Part shown: piece by piece, positions 1-9,844 of the stretch
Layout of the letters: each line of letters starts with the position of its first letter
How positions within the stretch are numbered: position 1 is the stretch's first letter
Assembly: GCA_051652245.1 (NCBI GenBank)
Contig: JBOFTV010000032.1
Coordinates: 1 to 64,000 of the forward strand
Reading direction: 5' to 3'
DNA length: 64,000 nucleotides
Origin: BHER01 sp051652245
Lineage (GTDB): Bacteria > Bacillota_I > Bacilli_A > Culicoidibacterales > Culicoidibacteraceae
Notes under the pieces: generated by a model
Told to the model about the DNA's origin: nothing
The model's input: the letters and a program-made list of their open reading frames with translations, nothing else
Database searches by the model: none
Position numbers and translations under genes: made by a program

Positions 1-3000
1 CCGCTTTTGATTGCCATTCCCATCTGTTTCAAACAGCTTTTGGCCATCGGCATCATAGGCATATGTTGTGCTTGCTTGTGGTTGATGTTGTGCTAGTAAT
101 TCACCGCGATTATTCCGTATATAGGTTGTTGTTAATCCAGCTGCATCTGATTGACTTGTAATCATTGATAACCCGTCATACGTTTTCGTTTTTGTCCCAA
201 ACGCATTTGTACTTGTGATTTGATTTCCTGCTGCATCATAGCCAAAACTAACCACATTGCCATTTCTATCTTTTTCTGTTAATTTCTGACCATGTTGATT
301 ATACGTACTTTCAACACTAGAACCATCTGCATAGTAAATACCCGTCATATTATCATATGCATCATACGTAAACTGTGTCTCTGTCCCATCAAAGTTTGTC
401 ACCGTTGTGGGCATACTTTGATCATTATAGGCATATAATTTTGTCTTACCATCTATTCGTGTTTCTGCTAGTTTGTTTTGCTTTGTATCATAAACAAATC
501 CCATTTCCGCTGTAGTTGGATTATTTTGCATCATAAGATTGTTATTACCATCATATGTCTGCTTTTTCTCCAATCCGTCGGCAGCTATTTTCTTTGTTGT
601 TCGCTTGAAGTCATCGACGTAGACATATTCTTTGTCACCATTGAAGTTTGTAATTTCGGTGTGGTCACCAAAATAGGCAAACCTCACCGTGTCACCTTTG
701 GCATCTACTTGTTTTATCACACGATTTTGCTCATCATATGTGTTCACAATAATCATGTCACCTTGCTGACGATCAAGATAACTAGTCATTAAGTTTGGCT
801 TTTGGGCATCTTTGTACTCATACGTTACAGTATAACCTAAGGCATCCGTAAATGTTGTCAGATTCCCCTCACTATCATAGCTGTATGTAATCGCTGTTTT
901 ATCCGGTAATGTCATTTTATTGACATAGCCCGCATCATTATAGGCAAAATTAATTTCTTTCCCTGATGCTGTTGTTATCTTATTAATCATTTGTTTTGCA
1001 TTGTAGTCATAGTTAATCGTTTTGCCATAACGGTCTAAGATGATTTCTTTTATTTGGCCATCACGGGTAAATGTGTACACTTTCCCCGTACTGTCACTTA
1101 GACGATATTCGTAGACATTAATACGGTCTGTTTGCGTTTTAGGTGCGTCATCAACTGTGTCATAGTAGCCATTTTCATATGTGTAGTCTTTTTCACCAAC
1201 TTTGATTTCTGTTAATCTTAGTTGTTCTCCAAATGGTGCTGTATAGCTGCCATCTTGTTGTTTGTCTAATGTAACCCGTCGACCTGTTCCATCATGAAAA
1301 ATTGCACTCCCATCAGCTCTAAACGTCAGATGTTTCTGCCATGTGAATTCCCAATTTCGCCCAAACATCCCCTCAGTACTTCCAGCCATCGCATTATAGT
1401 GCCGGGTAAGGTCAAATTGTTTGTCATAGTCAAAGAAGCTACTATCTTCATATGTGTAGTAGAAATTCCCTGTGTTTAAGTTGATTGGTTCATACCCAAA
1501 TTCACAGTGTTTTCCTTGTCCCATTAAGTAGCCATCGATTTGTTCTTTATCTTTTTCTGATAAGGGTGGCCCAATATAAGGTTTCCCTTTATTTTCTTGC
1601 GGATTGCGGATGAAGATTTCATTGTTTTCAAGGATTAGTTCATCACGCATGTGGTTGTCTGTCAATAACGTTACCCGCTGTTGATTTGAGTGGAGTCCAT
1701 AGAAATTGAGAATCCGCGGAAGGTGATCAAATCCTTTCGCTTTATACACTTGGAACCTGTCTGATTCAACCCAATTCCCTGTTTGCGTCACTTGTCCATT
1801 TCCATCAATTTTCTGTGCCCGGACTTTGACACCATATAATTTGTCCTTGGCTAAATCTTTGGTGTATAGGAGATTTGCTGCTTGCCAGTTACTTTTTAAG
1901 CCATAGTATTTTTGGACTTTTTCAATTTCTGGATAGAGCGGTGGCTCGTAGTAAGGAAAGTTGCGGTATCCTGATTGGGCTTTGATGACTTGGCTGTGGA
2001 CTTTTTTTCCACCTTCTACTTCGTAGACTTCTAGGTCGATTGCACTGCCCGGTGTGGCGATGCCATCAAATCCTAGTGCTTGAAAGTGAAGCAATCCACC
2101 TTGTTGCGCACTTGTAAAAGGGCGGAGGTTGACTGTTGTTTCATTGATGTCGTAGTCATCCGGTATTGGATGCACTTTCTGATGCGTTATTCTGATGTAA
2201 GGGCGGCCATCGATGCCATCAAATGATGGGATGTAGCTGTTGCTGCTGTCATGGTTTAGGAATAGTAGTCCAGCATCTTCACGTGCACCATCAAGATATA
2301 AGCCGTAGTTTGGTGCCCCACTGTACCACGCTGTTACCGCTTCTGTGATGTTGAATTCAGCGAAGGTGTTGAGTGTTTTACTGAAGACTTGGGCATCATT
2401 TGCCAGGAGATTTGCACTCGCACCAATCCATTGATCCCATGTGACATCAGCTGGACGACCACCGTAGTCATCTTCAATTCGATACGCCCGAAAAGAGAGG
2501 TCATCTTCAGTAAATGTTGTCCCACTTGCTGTAAATTCGAGCATCCCAAATGTAGCATTGGTTACTTCGCGCCCATCACCAAGGAGTCCGCGCCAGTCAC
2601 CAACTGTTGTGTTGACGATACTTCGGTATAGCCCCGTTGGATAGTATAATGCGTTGTTGTTGAAACCAAGCATGAACATTTCCCCAAAGCTATTGCCTTT
2701 TCCCGGCCCGTATGTTTGATTACTGTCATGCATGTTAATCCCATAAATGATGACTTGCCCCTGGTCTAATAAGACATCACTTGTGATGATGTCAATTGGA
2801 AACATCGGGGTTGGGGTTGGCAATGCAACAACATTTTTAAGTCCATAAATGCTGATTTCATATCTATTTTTTACAGCCGTTGGCGTTGCTTTTATCTGAA
2901 TATCTCCGGGATAGATTTCATTGCCCGCAATAACTTGTGGCAAACCCATTGTTCCTACCGTTAAATTTGTCCCCTCTTCGACGATGCCTACACCTTTGTT

Positions 3001-3795
3001 GTCGGCTAAATTCTGGAGGGTAAACCCTGCTGGCACAGTTTTTATATACGTAATTTCTTCAGGTAGACCGCTTGTATACGTTTCTTTGATTTTTACGCCA
3101 CTATCAAGTGTAATCACACTTGTTGTATGCCCATCACTTTGCTTATAACGGGCAACTTGACCCGCTATTTCAGGGTTTTCTAAGCTTGTTTGAGGTGCAA
3201 TTGTCATCTTCCCTTTAGCTGTGCTTATGCTAATTGGTGAGTTCGGATTCAAGCTTTCTGGAATTGTAATTGGCATATCTGTTTGTTTTGGTGTGTGTGT
3301 TTGGATACCATTTTTTGTTCGTTTGTTTTTTGTTAATGTTAAATCATAATCCTCTAAGCTTCCCGTATTGCTTTGATAGTGAATTGGCCCTGTGTAGACA
3401 AAGGTTTCACTCATGCCACCCTTAACAAAGGTTTTCGACTCCAATGTTCGCGCTCCTTTATCTTCACTATATCCAAGTGCTTCCATGTCACTATACGCTT
3501 TCATATTTGCATTGGCACTTTCTAGTGCGGGCAATGGCTGTTGCCCTTGTTTTTCCACGGGTTTTTCCACAACTTTATTCGGCTCATTCTCAATTAACGT
3601 ACGAGGCACTTCATTATTTGCGGTTGTCACATCCACATCCGCATACGGTCCTGTTGTTGCCTGCGTGGCATAGAAACTTGATGCTGTTTGAATTTGAATA
3701 CTTGTAAGTGTGATGATGAAACTAAGTGTCCCAAAAAGGAGCTGTTTGCTTTTTTTGAGGTACTTTTTAGCTGTTGCTTTCGTTATTTTTGGCAT
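1..3795 (-). CDS. RHS/YD-repeat secreted surface protein (3' end outside window)
   Basis: At least 1265 residues are open from an ATG at 3795 to the window edge, so the C-terminus, where RHS proteins carry a variable and often toxic domain, is not visible. A lysine-rich start and hydrophobic stretch (about residues 18-40) look like a signal peptide. About residues 350-545 resemble a DNRLRE-type adhesin domain. A segment near 770-800 (NFYYTYEDSSFFD, then LTRHYN) matches the DUF6531 entry region of RHS proteins. From about 890 to the edge there are tandem YD repeats (YSYDSEGNL, FGYDAAGNQ, YAYDADGQK). The architecture resembles WapA-like wall proteins of Bacillota. It is last in a four-gene operon, 18 bases after the preceding stop. 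Whether it is a contact-dependent toxin or an adhesin cannot be told without the C-terminus and any immunity gene. Confidence 0.9.
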   Translation of the reverse strand, partial: MPKITKATAKKYLKKSKQLLFGTLSFIITLTSIQIQTASSFYATQATTGPYADVDVTTANNEVPRTLIENEPNKVVEKPVEKQGQQPLPALESANANMKAYSDMEALGYSEDKGARTLESKTFVKGGMSETFVYTGPIHYQSNTGSLEDYDLTLTKNKRTKNGIQTHTPKQTDMPITIPESLNPNSPISISTAKGKMTIAPQTSLENPEIAGQVARYKQSDGHTTSVITLDSGVKIKETYTSGLPEEITYIKTVPAGFTLQNLADNKGVGIVEEGTNLTVGTMGLPQVIAGNEIYPGDIQIKATPTAVKNRYEISIYGLKNVVALPTPTPMFPIDIITSDVLLDQGQVIIYGINMHDSNQTYGPGKGNSFGEMFMLGFNNNALYYPTGLYRSIVNTTVGDWRGLLGDGREVTNATFGMLEFTASGTTFTEDDLSFRAYRIEDDYGGRPADVTWDQWIGASANLLANDAQVFSKTLNTFAEFNITEAVTAWYSGAPNYGLYLDGAREDAGLLFLNHDSSNSYIPSFDGIDGRPYIRITHQKVHPIPDDYDINETTVNLRPFTSAQQGGLLHFQALGFDGIATPGSAIDLEVYEVEGGKKVHSQVIKAQSGYRNFPYYEPPLYPEIEKVQKYYGLKSNWQAANLLYTKDLAKDKLYGVKVRAQKIDGNGQVTQTGNWVESDRFQVYKAKGFDHLPRILNFYGLHSNQQRVTLLTDNHMRDELILENNEIFIRNPQENKGKPYIGPPLSEKDKEQIDGYLMGQGKHCEFGYEPINLNTGNFYYTYEDSSFFDYDKQFDLTRHYNAMAGSTEGMFGRNWEFTWQKHLTFRADGSAIFHDGTGRRVTLDKQQDGSYTAPFGEQLRLTEIKVGEKDYTYENGYYDTVDDAPKTQTDRINVYEYRLSDSTGKVYTFTRDGQIKEIILDRYGKTINYDYNAKQMINKITTASGKEINFAYNDAGYVNKMTLPDKTAITYSYDSEGNLTTFTDALGYTVTYEYKDAQKPNLMTSYLDRQQGDMIIVNTYDEQNRVIKQVDAKGDTVRFAYFGDHTEITNFNGDKEYVYVDDFKRTTKKIAADGLEKKQTYDGNNNLMMQNNPTTAEMGFVYDTKQNKLAETRIDGKTKLYAYNDQSMPTTVTNFDGTETQFTYDAYDNMTGIYYADGSSVESTYNQHGQKLTEKDRNGNVVSFGYDAAGNQITSTNAFGTKTKTYDGLSMITSQSDAAGLTTTYIRNNRGELLAQHQPQASTTYAYDADGQKLFETDGNGNQKR

Positions 3796-3813
3796 TTTTT
3801 ATTCCCCTTTTAA

Positions 3814-4494
3814 TTAGTATAATTTTGGTACACTTTGGTTTAACTCAATTAACGTATCTAAGTATGTTAATCCAGCATCAATATTCCCTTTATCAATTTC
3901 ATCAGCAAATAAGATTAAATTTTCACCTATTTGTTTATAGACATCAAAGTACGCTTGATGCCCTTCATATGTAGGGGCATCAATTTTCGCATTTTCTAAG
4001 ATAACATAATTGTCAAATGTTTTGCTTGTTGCGAGAAATTCTTTCCCTAAAGCGCGAAATTTAGCTGCGTACAGCGGTGTACATAAATCCTGAATACTAA
4101 TTTCGCCACCGTTTCCCGGTTTTAAATCAATTGGTTTATCAATCGACTTATCCGGCTCAGGTTTTATCCTTGCGGGATCTTTAGCATCAGGCTTAGCACC
4201 GATAGCACCATTATTATGGGCACCACCTGCACTACTTGTATAAGGCAGCTCCACATCACGATCACTACTATGACCACTCGTGCCACCACCATTTTCCAAC
4301 GGCTCACCCCCAAGGGCATACTGCCATTTTTGCCCAGTTTGATTAATCTGTCCAAGTAACATCTGCACCTTATTCTGATATGTCCCCACATCAGGAATCA
4401 AACGACCACCAACTTGAAAAAAAATTAGTCCTCCACCGACAAAAACGATTATTGTCATGATGATGCCGATCCACCATTTTTTCTGTTTATTCAT
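3814..4494 (-). CDS. membrane-anchored protein of the surface operon, unknown function
   Basis: This protein has 226 residues. A short basic N-terminus is followed by one hydrophobic segment (about residues 8-28), so it is probably anchored with its bulk outside. A low-complexity Gly/Ser/Asn/Pro-rich linker (about 60-125) leads to a helical C-terminal domain (about 130-226) with no motif I recognise. It lies 12 bases after the TPR lipoprotein gene and 18 before the RHS gene, so it is almost certainly co-transcribed and may help display or hold the RHS protein; that role is inference. The ATG at 4494 has an AGGAGGGAAAT-type ribosome binding site just upstream. Confidence 0.8.
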   Translation of the reverse strand: MNKQKKWWIGIIMTIIVFVGGGLIFFQVGGRLIPDVGTYQNKVQMLLGQINQTGQKWQYALGGEPLENGGGTSGHSSDRDVELPYTSSAGGAHNNGAIGAKPDAKDPARIKPEPDKSIDKPIDLKPGNGGEISIQDLCTPLYAAKFRALGKEFLATSKTFDNYVILENAKIDAPTYEGHQAYFDVYKQIGENLILFADEIDKGNIDAGLTYLDTLIELNQSVPKLY

Positions 4495-4506
4495 TATTTC
4501 CCTCCT

Positions 4507-5619
4507 TTAACGCATAATTAGTGCTTGTAATTCAATTGGTAAGTCATTGGCAATATTTGTGTCGAGGTTGTAGGCCTTTTGGATGTCACTTTTCCCTTTT
4601 TCGATGTCGCCTGCTGCTTGGTTAATCAAAATATACGCCCGGTTTAAATAGTATTGCGGGTTGTAACTGTTTTGATTAATGGCAGTATCCATTATTGCTA
4701 AGGCTTCATCATATTGTTTGTTTAAATACTTTGTTTGCGCTAGATTGATGCGCAGACTAGGATCCTGGGGCGCTTGCTTTTGGCCATTTTCAAAATGGAC
4801 AATTGCTTGTTGGAGTTGCTCTTGTTTATCTAGCTCTAGTACGTTAGCCTGTTTAGCTAATTGTAGACTTATTTGTCCTTGATAGTTTTGCCCCTGACTT
4901 GTCTGCGGGCTTTTGGCAAGTAATGTTGTTAGCTTTGCTTGTTTTTCGAAGATTTCTGGTTTTTGTTGGACAGTGACTTCGCCCTGTACTAGTTCCATAA
5001 CTTCAGTAAACGCCAACCCGCTACTTGCTTCCGTATTTGTCCCGTCAATTGTTAGTAGGCGTTGGTAGTAGCTTGCTGCTTGGCTGTAATCGGCTGTGTT
5101 AATTGCAATATTTGTTAAAATATCATAGGCTGGTTTGGTTGTTACATTCAGTCTAATCGCTTCTTTAGCATCAAGTGTTGCACTTTGATAATCATTTATT
5201 TCATAGGCAATTGTTGCACGATTGACATAGCTATAGATGTCATTGCTATCATGGGCAATGGCTCTATCAAAATGGCCCATCGCCATGTCATATGCTTTTG
5301 TTTTATAAGCAATTGCCCCTTCAATTGCTGCTAGTTTTTCTGGGGCAATGTTGAGGGCAATAGCGTCATCTTTTGCTTTTGTTGCTTGGTCCACATTATT
5401 ATTTAACGCGTAGGCTTTCGCAAGGCTTAGGGCAACATCCGCTTTCTGTTGGGTCGTTGTCGCCTCAATTTCGTTATATTGGGTAATTGCCTGTTGATAG
5501 TTGCCATTTATCGCCTCGGTGTCGGCACTTTTTAGTTGGTCGACAATACTTGTTTGCGTTGCCGGTTGACAACCTACAAGCAGGAGGGCTGTGATGCATA
5601 GATAACTTATTTTTTTCAT
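4507..5619 (-). CDS. TPR-repeat lipoprotein
   Basis: This protein has 370 residues. The N-terminus is a lipoprotein signal peptide with lipobox LLVGC, making Cys17 the likely lipidated residue, so the protein should sit on the outer face of the membrane. The rest is helical with recognisable tetratricopeptide units (for example the DSNDIYSYVNRATIAYEIND region near residues 125-145 and the NSYNPQYYLNRAYIL region near 310). TPR arrays usually mediate protein-protein contacts, so it may scaffold the LRR and RHS products of the same operon (inference). It lies 23 bases downstream of the LRR gene and 12 upstream of the small membrane protein gene. Confidence 0.88.
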   Translation of the reverse strand: MKKISYLCITALLLVGCQPATQTSIVDQLKSADTEAINGNYQQAITQYNEIEATTTQQKADVALSLAKAYALNNNVDQATKAKDDAIALNIAPEKLAAIEGAIAYKTKAYDMAMGHFDRAIAHDSNDIYSYVNRATIAYEINDYQSATLDAKEAIRLNVTTKPAYDILTNIAINTADYSQAASYYQRLLTIDGTNTEASSGLAFTEVMELVQGEVTVQQKPEIFEKQAKLTTLLAKSPQTSQGQNYQGQISLQLAKQANVLELDKQEQLQQAIVHFENGQKQAPQDPSLRINLAQTKYLNKQYDEALAIMDTAINQNSYNPQYYLNRAYILINQAAGDIEKGKSDIQKAYNLDTNIANDLPIELQALIMR

Positions 5620-5642
5620 CTTATTGACGCTCGCTTCCTTCG

Positions 5643-8033
5643 TTATTTGCTCGTTTTTGTTTTGGTTTTGACTTTGCTGTATAGCGCAATAAGAGCCACA
5701 CTTATCACACTGCTTCCAAGGATGATGCGTTCTGTTGTGTTTTGTCCGGTTTGAGGAAGGGCTTTTGTTGCTTGTTGGTTGCTTGGGTTGGTTGTCTGGG
5801 TCGGATTTCCACTTGCCTGAGCATCATTACCTGTAATTGTGTATGAATATTCACTTGTGTTTAATCCCTCATCTGTTGATTTTATTGTGATAATGTCGTT
5901 TGTGTAGAATTCTTTGGCGATGCTTAATTCCCATTTCCCCGTTTTACTATCTGTTGTCGTGCTCCCTAACAGAACATCCCCACTAAATAATTCAATGCCT
6001 ACATGTCGCTCACTAATACCATTTAATCTTGTTTGACCTTCACGATATAACAACGGTGTCGCTAAATTCGGGTCCCCCGGTGCTTTTGTATCCAAGGCAA
6101 TAACCACTTTATTAGCTATTTCAACATTGCTACCATCATGAATTGTAATATTGATAGCTTCATTATGTCTTACATAACCATTTAATGTTGTCTGCCAAAA
6201 GCCATTGTGATCTGAACGGATTTTCTTCGCCGGAATTGTCTCATTTGGTGTCAGTGAAACAACACTATTTGGTAGCGTAATTCCTGATAATACCGGTAAA
6301 TCTCCCGCCTCAATATGATCTACACGATCAACTACACGATCAGCAACCGGGCCACTTCCTACTGGTTTAGCTACTTTATATTCCGCAAATGGGCTTCGAT
6401 ATTTATTCTTTGTTGCAAAAACACCAAACGTGTTCCCTTCAACTGGTTCAAGAGGGATTGTAATAATAAAGTTCCCCTCAATATCTGCTTCAACCGTATA
6501 TTCAACAATTGCTGGATCTATGGCTGCTATTTTACTCTTTTTAACCGGTGCCTGTTTGATATCATTTGTTAGGATAATATGAATCGTATTCCCAACCCCC
6601 GCTCGGCCTGTAATTTTTGTTGTTTTTCCCACCGCTGTAATACTCGTAATTTCCGGGGCATGGACGGGATGAACTTCAACTTTGATTTTCTTTGTTGTAA
6701 TTAGCCCTTTACTATCTACTGCTTTATATTCGACAAGATATGTCCCAACTTCTGCTGTATTTACCGTGTTTTGGATAATTTCTGCCGGTAGTGTGCCATC
6801 TTCAATATCAACTGCTTCCACACCTGTTTTCGGATTAAATGGGTCTCCTAGTGTTAGCTTTACATCAGCCGCTTTAATTGTTGGTGGCGTGTTATAAAGT
6901 GCCTTCCCTGTTAATGGTAGTCGCACTGAACCAGTAAATGAAACCGCTGTTCCATTGATTGTAATCGGCGTTTGAAAACGATAAGAAACATCTTCCAAAC
7001 CGCGAGTGTTCGCAAATGATACACTATTAGTTTGGGCATCATACGTACCACCATCATTGATTAAATATGTCGGAACACTAACTGCTGCCCCATACTCATC
7101 TTTAATTGGATTAGTCACAGTTACTCGCTCCGTTGGATCAACACTAGGCAAAATAATCACTTGCTCAAATAGTGTCACATACGTTAATTTTTTCGCCTGT
7201 TTTAACACCGTTACATCCGTTAGACGATTGCCATCTGCAAATAATGATGTCAATTTACTTAGATATCTTAGTGGCTCAATATCCTCAATTCGGTTATCGC
7301 CAAGATATAATTTCTCCAAATTAATCAGACCTGATAAAGGCGTGATATCAATAATTCGATTGCCATCTAAATCCAATACTTTTAGTGTCTTAAGCGTCGC
7401 AATATCACGAATGCTCGTAATTTTATTTTCTGCTAAATAAAGCTCTTCTAGCGTCTTAATACTAGCAAGTGGTGTCAAATCTTGAACATTATTTCCCCGC
7501 ATGCCAACCACGCGTAATTTCTTTAACTTAGCAAGGTCGCTTACATCCGTAATATTCTGCCCATTTAATGTGATCTCTTCTAAATTAGTCAAACGCTCTA
7601 CTCCACGAATACGCGTAATTTCTGCCGGTCTATGGTCATAAATTGATGCACTAATCACACGAATTTTATCTAAATCAGCCTGTGTTATCGTATCATCAAC
7701 ACTCGTATTTGTAAATTGCGCCGCGATGACTTCGGCAAGCACTGCATCAGGGAAAATCACCGATATTGCTTGACTTGATTTATTATTTTTACCCGGGGCA
7801 ATTTGGGTAACTGGGGCTGATGGGTTTTCACTTGGGGCAATTTCTGGGGCTGGTTTTTTTGTTTCATTATCTTTTTTGATTGTTATTTCTGGTACCTTAA
7901 GTCCCGTTTCTGGGGATGTTGTTACTTCTGAATTATTTTGCGTCGCTTGCATCGTAACTGAAGTCATATTTCCTCCAATTAATGTTAGTGTCAATGCTGT
8001 ACCAATTACTTTGTTTATTTTCATTTTCTTCAT
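5643..8033 (-). CDS. internalin-like LRR cell-wall protein with LPQTG anchor
   Basis: The ATG at 8033 is preferred because AAGGAG lies 9 bases upstream; a TTG six codons earlier keeps the frame open. The product is then 796 residues: signal peptide, an acidic/Pro-rich linker, about seven leucine-rich repeats of 21-22 residues (roughly 145-305, pattern LxxLxxLxLxxNxIxDI), several Ig-like/DUF5011-type domains (about 380-730), and a sorting signal with LPQTG at 759-763, a hydrophobic helix and a Lys/Thr tail. Sortase should link it to peptidoglycan. LRR wall proteins of this kind bind host or neighbour-cell ligands. It is the first gene of the surface operon, and its promoter carries a perfect cre box, so CcpA control is likely. 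Confidence 0.93.
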   Translation of the reverse strand: MKKMKINKVIGTALTLTLIGGNMTSVTMQATQNNSEVTTSPETGLKVPEITIKKDNETKKPAPEIAPSENPSAPVTQIAPGKNNKSSQAISVIFPDAVLAEVIAAQFTNTSVDDTITQADLDKIRVISASIYDHRPAEITRIRGVERLTNLEEITLNGQNITDVSDLAKLKKLRVVGMRGNNVQDLTPLASIKTLEELYLAENKITSIRDIATLKTLKVLDLDGNRIIDITPLSGLINLEKLYLGDNRIEDIEPLRYLSKLTSLFADGNRLTDVTVLKQAKKLTYVTLFEQVIILPSVDPTERVTVTNPIKDEYGAAVSVPTYLINDGGTYDAQTNSVSFANTRGLEDVSYRFQTPITINGTAVSFTGSVRLPLTGKALYNTPPTIKAADVKLTLGDPFNPKTGVEAVDIEDGTLPAEIIQNTVNTAEVGTYLVEYKAVDSKGLITTKKIKVEVHPVHAPEITSITAVGKTTKITGRAGVGNTIHIILTNDIKQAPVKKSKIAAIDPAIVEYTVEADIEGNFIITIPLEPVEGNTFGVFATKNKYRSPFAEYKVAKPVGSGPVADRVVDRVDHIEAGDLPVLSGITLPNSVVSLTPNETIPAKKIRSDHNGFWQTTLNGYVRHNEAINITIHDGSNVEIANKVVIALDTKAPGDPNLATPLLYREGQTRLNGISERHVGIELFSGDVLLGSTTTDSKTGKWELSIAKEFYTNDIITIKSTDEGLNTSEYSYTITGNDAQASGNPTQTTNPSNQQATKALPQTGQNTTERIILGSSVISVALIALYSKVKTKTKTSK

Positions 8034-8104
8034 CCGTTTTTTCTCCTTCAATTTATCCCTTTTTTGGGCGTGTTTTACAAATATCGTTTCTCTTTATTTG
8101 TACG

Positions 8105-8137
8105 ATTATATATTTTCATACATTGATAACGTTTTCA
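8105..8137 (-). promoter_or_regulatory. promoter and cre box of the surface operon
   Basis: Reading the minus strand, a TATAAT -10 lies at 8105-8110. The sequence TGAAAACGTTATCA at 8124-8137 matches the CcpA consensus TGWAANCGNTNWCA at every position and overlaps where the -35 would be (8128-8133, a poor -35 match). Binding there would be expected to repress transcription of the LRR, TPR and RHS genes when preferred sugars are present. The site is seen; the regulation is inferred. Confidence 0.7.
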
Positions 8138-8191
8138 ACATAATTAAAACAAATAGCCATAATAATCCAAAATAACTACCAAAATACAAAA

Positions 8192-8227
8192 AAAAGCTAG
8201 CAAAACATCAACATTTTGCTAGCTTTT
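8192..8227 (-). terminator. intrinsic terminator of the hexuronate operon
   Basis: A perfect 14-bp stem (AAAAGCTAGCAAAA paired with its complement) with an 8-base loop. On the minus strand it is followed by a T-run, and it lies just after the GH13 stop codon. It separates the hexuronate operon from the surface operon. Confidence 0.88.
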
Positions 8228-8239
8228 CCTTTTTTTTCG

Positions 8240-9826
8240 TTAATTTTTCCACATAATAAATTCAAATGGTCGCAGAATATTATCTAAGGGGACACGATAA
8301 TTTGCCATTATTACTTCACCCGTGCATGGAAGTTCCACTTCTAAATCAGTTCCCAAGAAATTAGCATATACCGTAATTGTTTCTCCCTGATATTGTCGCT
8401 GATAAGCAAATAGCTGCGGATGATTAGCCTCTAGTAATTGGAAGTCACCTTCAACAATAATTGGCTCTTTTTTTCGTAGTGCTACTAGTTCTGCATACCA
8501 ATACCAAATACTCGTTTTATTGGCAATTGCTGCTGCAACATTAATCTCCTGATAATTGGGATTAACAGCAAGCCACGTTGGAACCTTGCTAAAACCAGCA
8601 TAGGCATCAGTATTCCACTGCATCGGCGTTCGGGCATTATCGCGTCCCTTGCGATAAATAAGTTCTAAGGTTTGCTCTAAATCAATTCCTTTTTGCTTAT
8701 GCTCAGCTAATAAATTTAAAATCTCAACATCCCGATATTCATGTGCCTCTAGCCTAATATTAGTCATCCCAATTTCTTCCCCTTGATAAATATAAGGTGT
8801 TCCCTGCATGCCATGTAAAAGACCCGCAAGCATCGTTGCACTTTGATAATGGTAGTTAACCGGATCACCAAAAGTTGAAACCACCCGCGGTTGATCATGA
8901 TTACACCAATATAAAGCATTCCAGCCATTATTATGGAGGCCCACCTGCCATTTTTCAAAACAGCGCTTCAGCTCGACTAAATTAAATGGACGATAGCTCC
9001 ATTTATCATCACTATTTTTATCCTGATTAATACTAGCAATCTCAAAATGAAATACCATATCCAGCTCTTTCCGCTCCCGCTTTGTATATAATGGTGTATT
9101 TTCAATTGTTGCGGTTGTCATCTCCCCCACAGTCATCACCGCATCTCTAAAGGCGAAACAGGCTTGATGCATTTCCTGCAAATAAGTATGCGTCTTCTCC
9201 CCCGAGCGGATCTGCTTAAATGGCTCTTTCCCAATAAAATCAATCACATCTAGACGAAAGGCATCCACCCCTTTATCCAGCCACCAGTTCATCATCGCAT
9301 AAACATCCTGACGCAGATGCTCATTATCCCAATTCAAATCCGGCTGCCTTTTTGAAAAAAGATGATAGTAATATTGCCCTGCCGCGGTGCTATATTCCCA
9401 AACACCACCACCAAAAAATGACGTTTCCGCCGTTGCAATTTCATCGGAAAAAAGGTAGTAGTCCCGATATTTACTCTTTTTATTAGCAATCGCTTCTTTA
9501 AACCAAGCATGCTCATCTGAAGTATGATTGACCACCAAATCCATCATTAATTTGAGCCCGTGCTTATGAATTTCCGCCAATAGCAACTCAAAATCGGCCA
9601 TTGTTCCAAATAGGGGGTTAATCTGATAATAATCTGAAATATCATAGCCGTTGTCATCCATGGGTGACTGGTAAATTGGTGTTAACCAAATAATTCCGAC
9701 ACCAAGTGATTTAATATAGGGTATTTTAGCAATAATCCCCTGTAAATCTCCGCGACCATCATCATTGCTATCGTTATAAGAAAGGGGGTAGACCTGATAT
9801 ACTGTTTGATTTTTCCACCATTTCAT
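8240..9826 (-). CDS. GH13 alpha-glucosidase, TreC / oligo-1,6-glucosidase type
   Basis: This 528-residue cytoplasmic (no signal peptide) GH13 enzyme has a full (beta/alpha)8 barrel motif set: DLVVNH (96-101), the nucleophile Asp193 in FRLDV, acid/base Glu235 in VGE, and transition-state Asp311 in NHDQPR. The YCNHDQPR-like context, GTPYIYQGEEIGMTN and GRDNARTPMQW blocks are closest to trehalose-6-phosphate hydrolases (TreC) and oligo-1,6-glucosidases; I cannot decide the substrate by eye. It is the last gene of the hexuronate operon, 18 bases after kdgK, so it may split glucose off an imported glucuronide-containing oligosaccharide rather than act on trehalose-6-phosphate. No trehalose PTS is present nearby. 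Confidence 0.88.
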   Translation of the reverse strand: MKWWKNQTVYQVYPLSYNDSNDDGRGDLQGIIAKIPYIKSLGVGIIWLTPIYQSPMDDNGYDISDYYQINPLFGTMADFELLLAEIHKHGLKLMMDLVVNHTSDEHAWFKEAIANKKSKYRDYYLFSDEIATAETSFFGGGVWEYSTAAGQYYYHLFSKRQPDLNWDNEHLRQDVYAMMNWWLDKGVDAFRLDVIDFIGKEPFKQIRSGEKTHTYLQEMHQACFAFRDAVMTVGEMTTATIENTPLYTKRERKELDMVFHFEIASINQDKNSDDKWSYRPFNLVELKRCFEKWQVGLHNNGWNALYWCNHDQPRVVSTFGDPVNYHYQSATMLAGLLHGMQGTPYIYQGEEIGMTNIRLEAHEYRDVEILNLLAEHKQKGIDLEQTLELIYRKGRDNARTPMQWNTDAYAGFSKVPTWLAVNPNYQEINVAAAIANKTSIWYWYAELVALRKKEPIIVEGDFQLLEANHPQLFAYQRQYQGETITVYANFLGTDLEVELPCTGEVIMANYRVPLDNILRPFEFIMWKN

Positions 9827-9844
9827 TTTGCTTGCTCCTTTTTT

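Noticed and set aside
1..3795. Several short plus-strand reading frames opposite the RHS gene (for example 478-792 and 3413-3707).
   Set aside because: They are shadows of the long minus-strand YD-repeat frame; they lack ribosome sites and protein-like composition.
8240..9826. Firm assignment of the GH13 enzyme as trehalose-6-phosphate hydrolase (treC).
   Set aside because: Motifs are close, but the operon is for hexuronates and no trehalose PTS is present; substrate left open.
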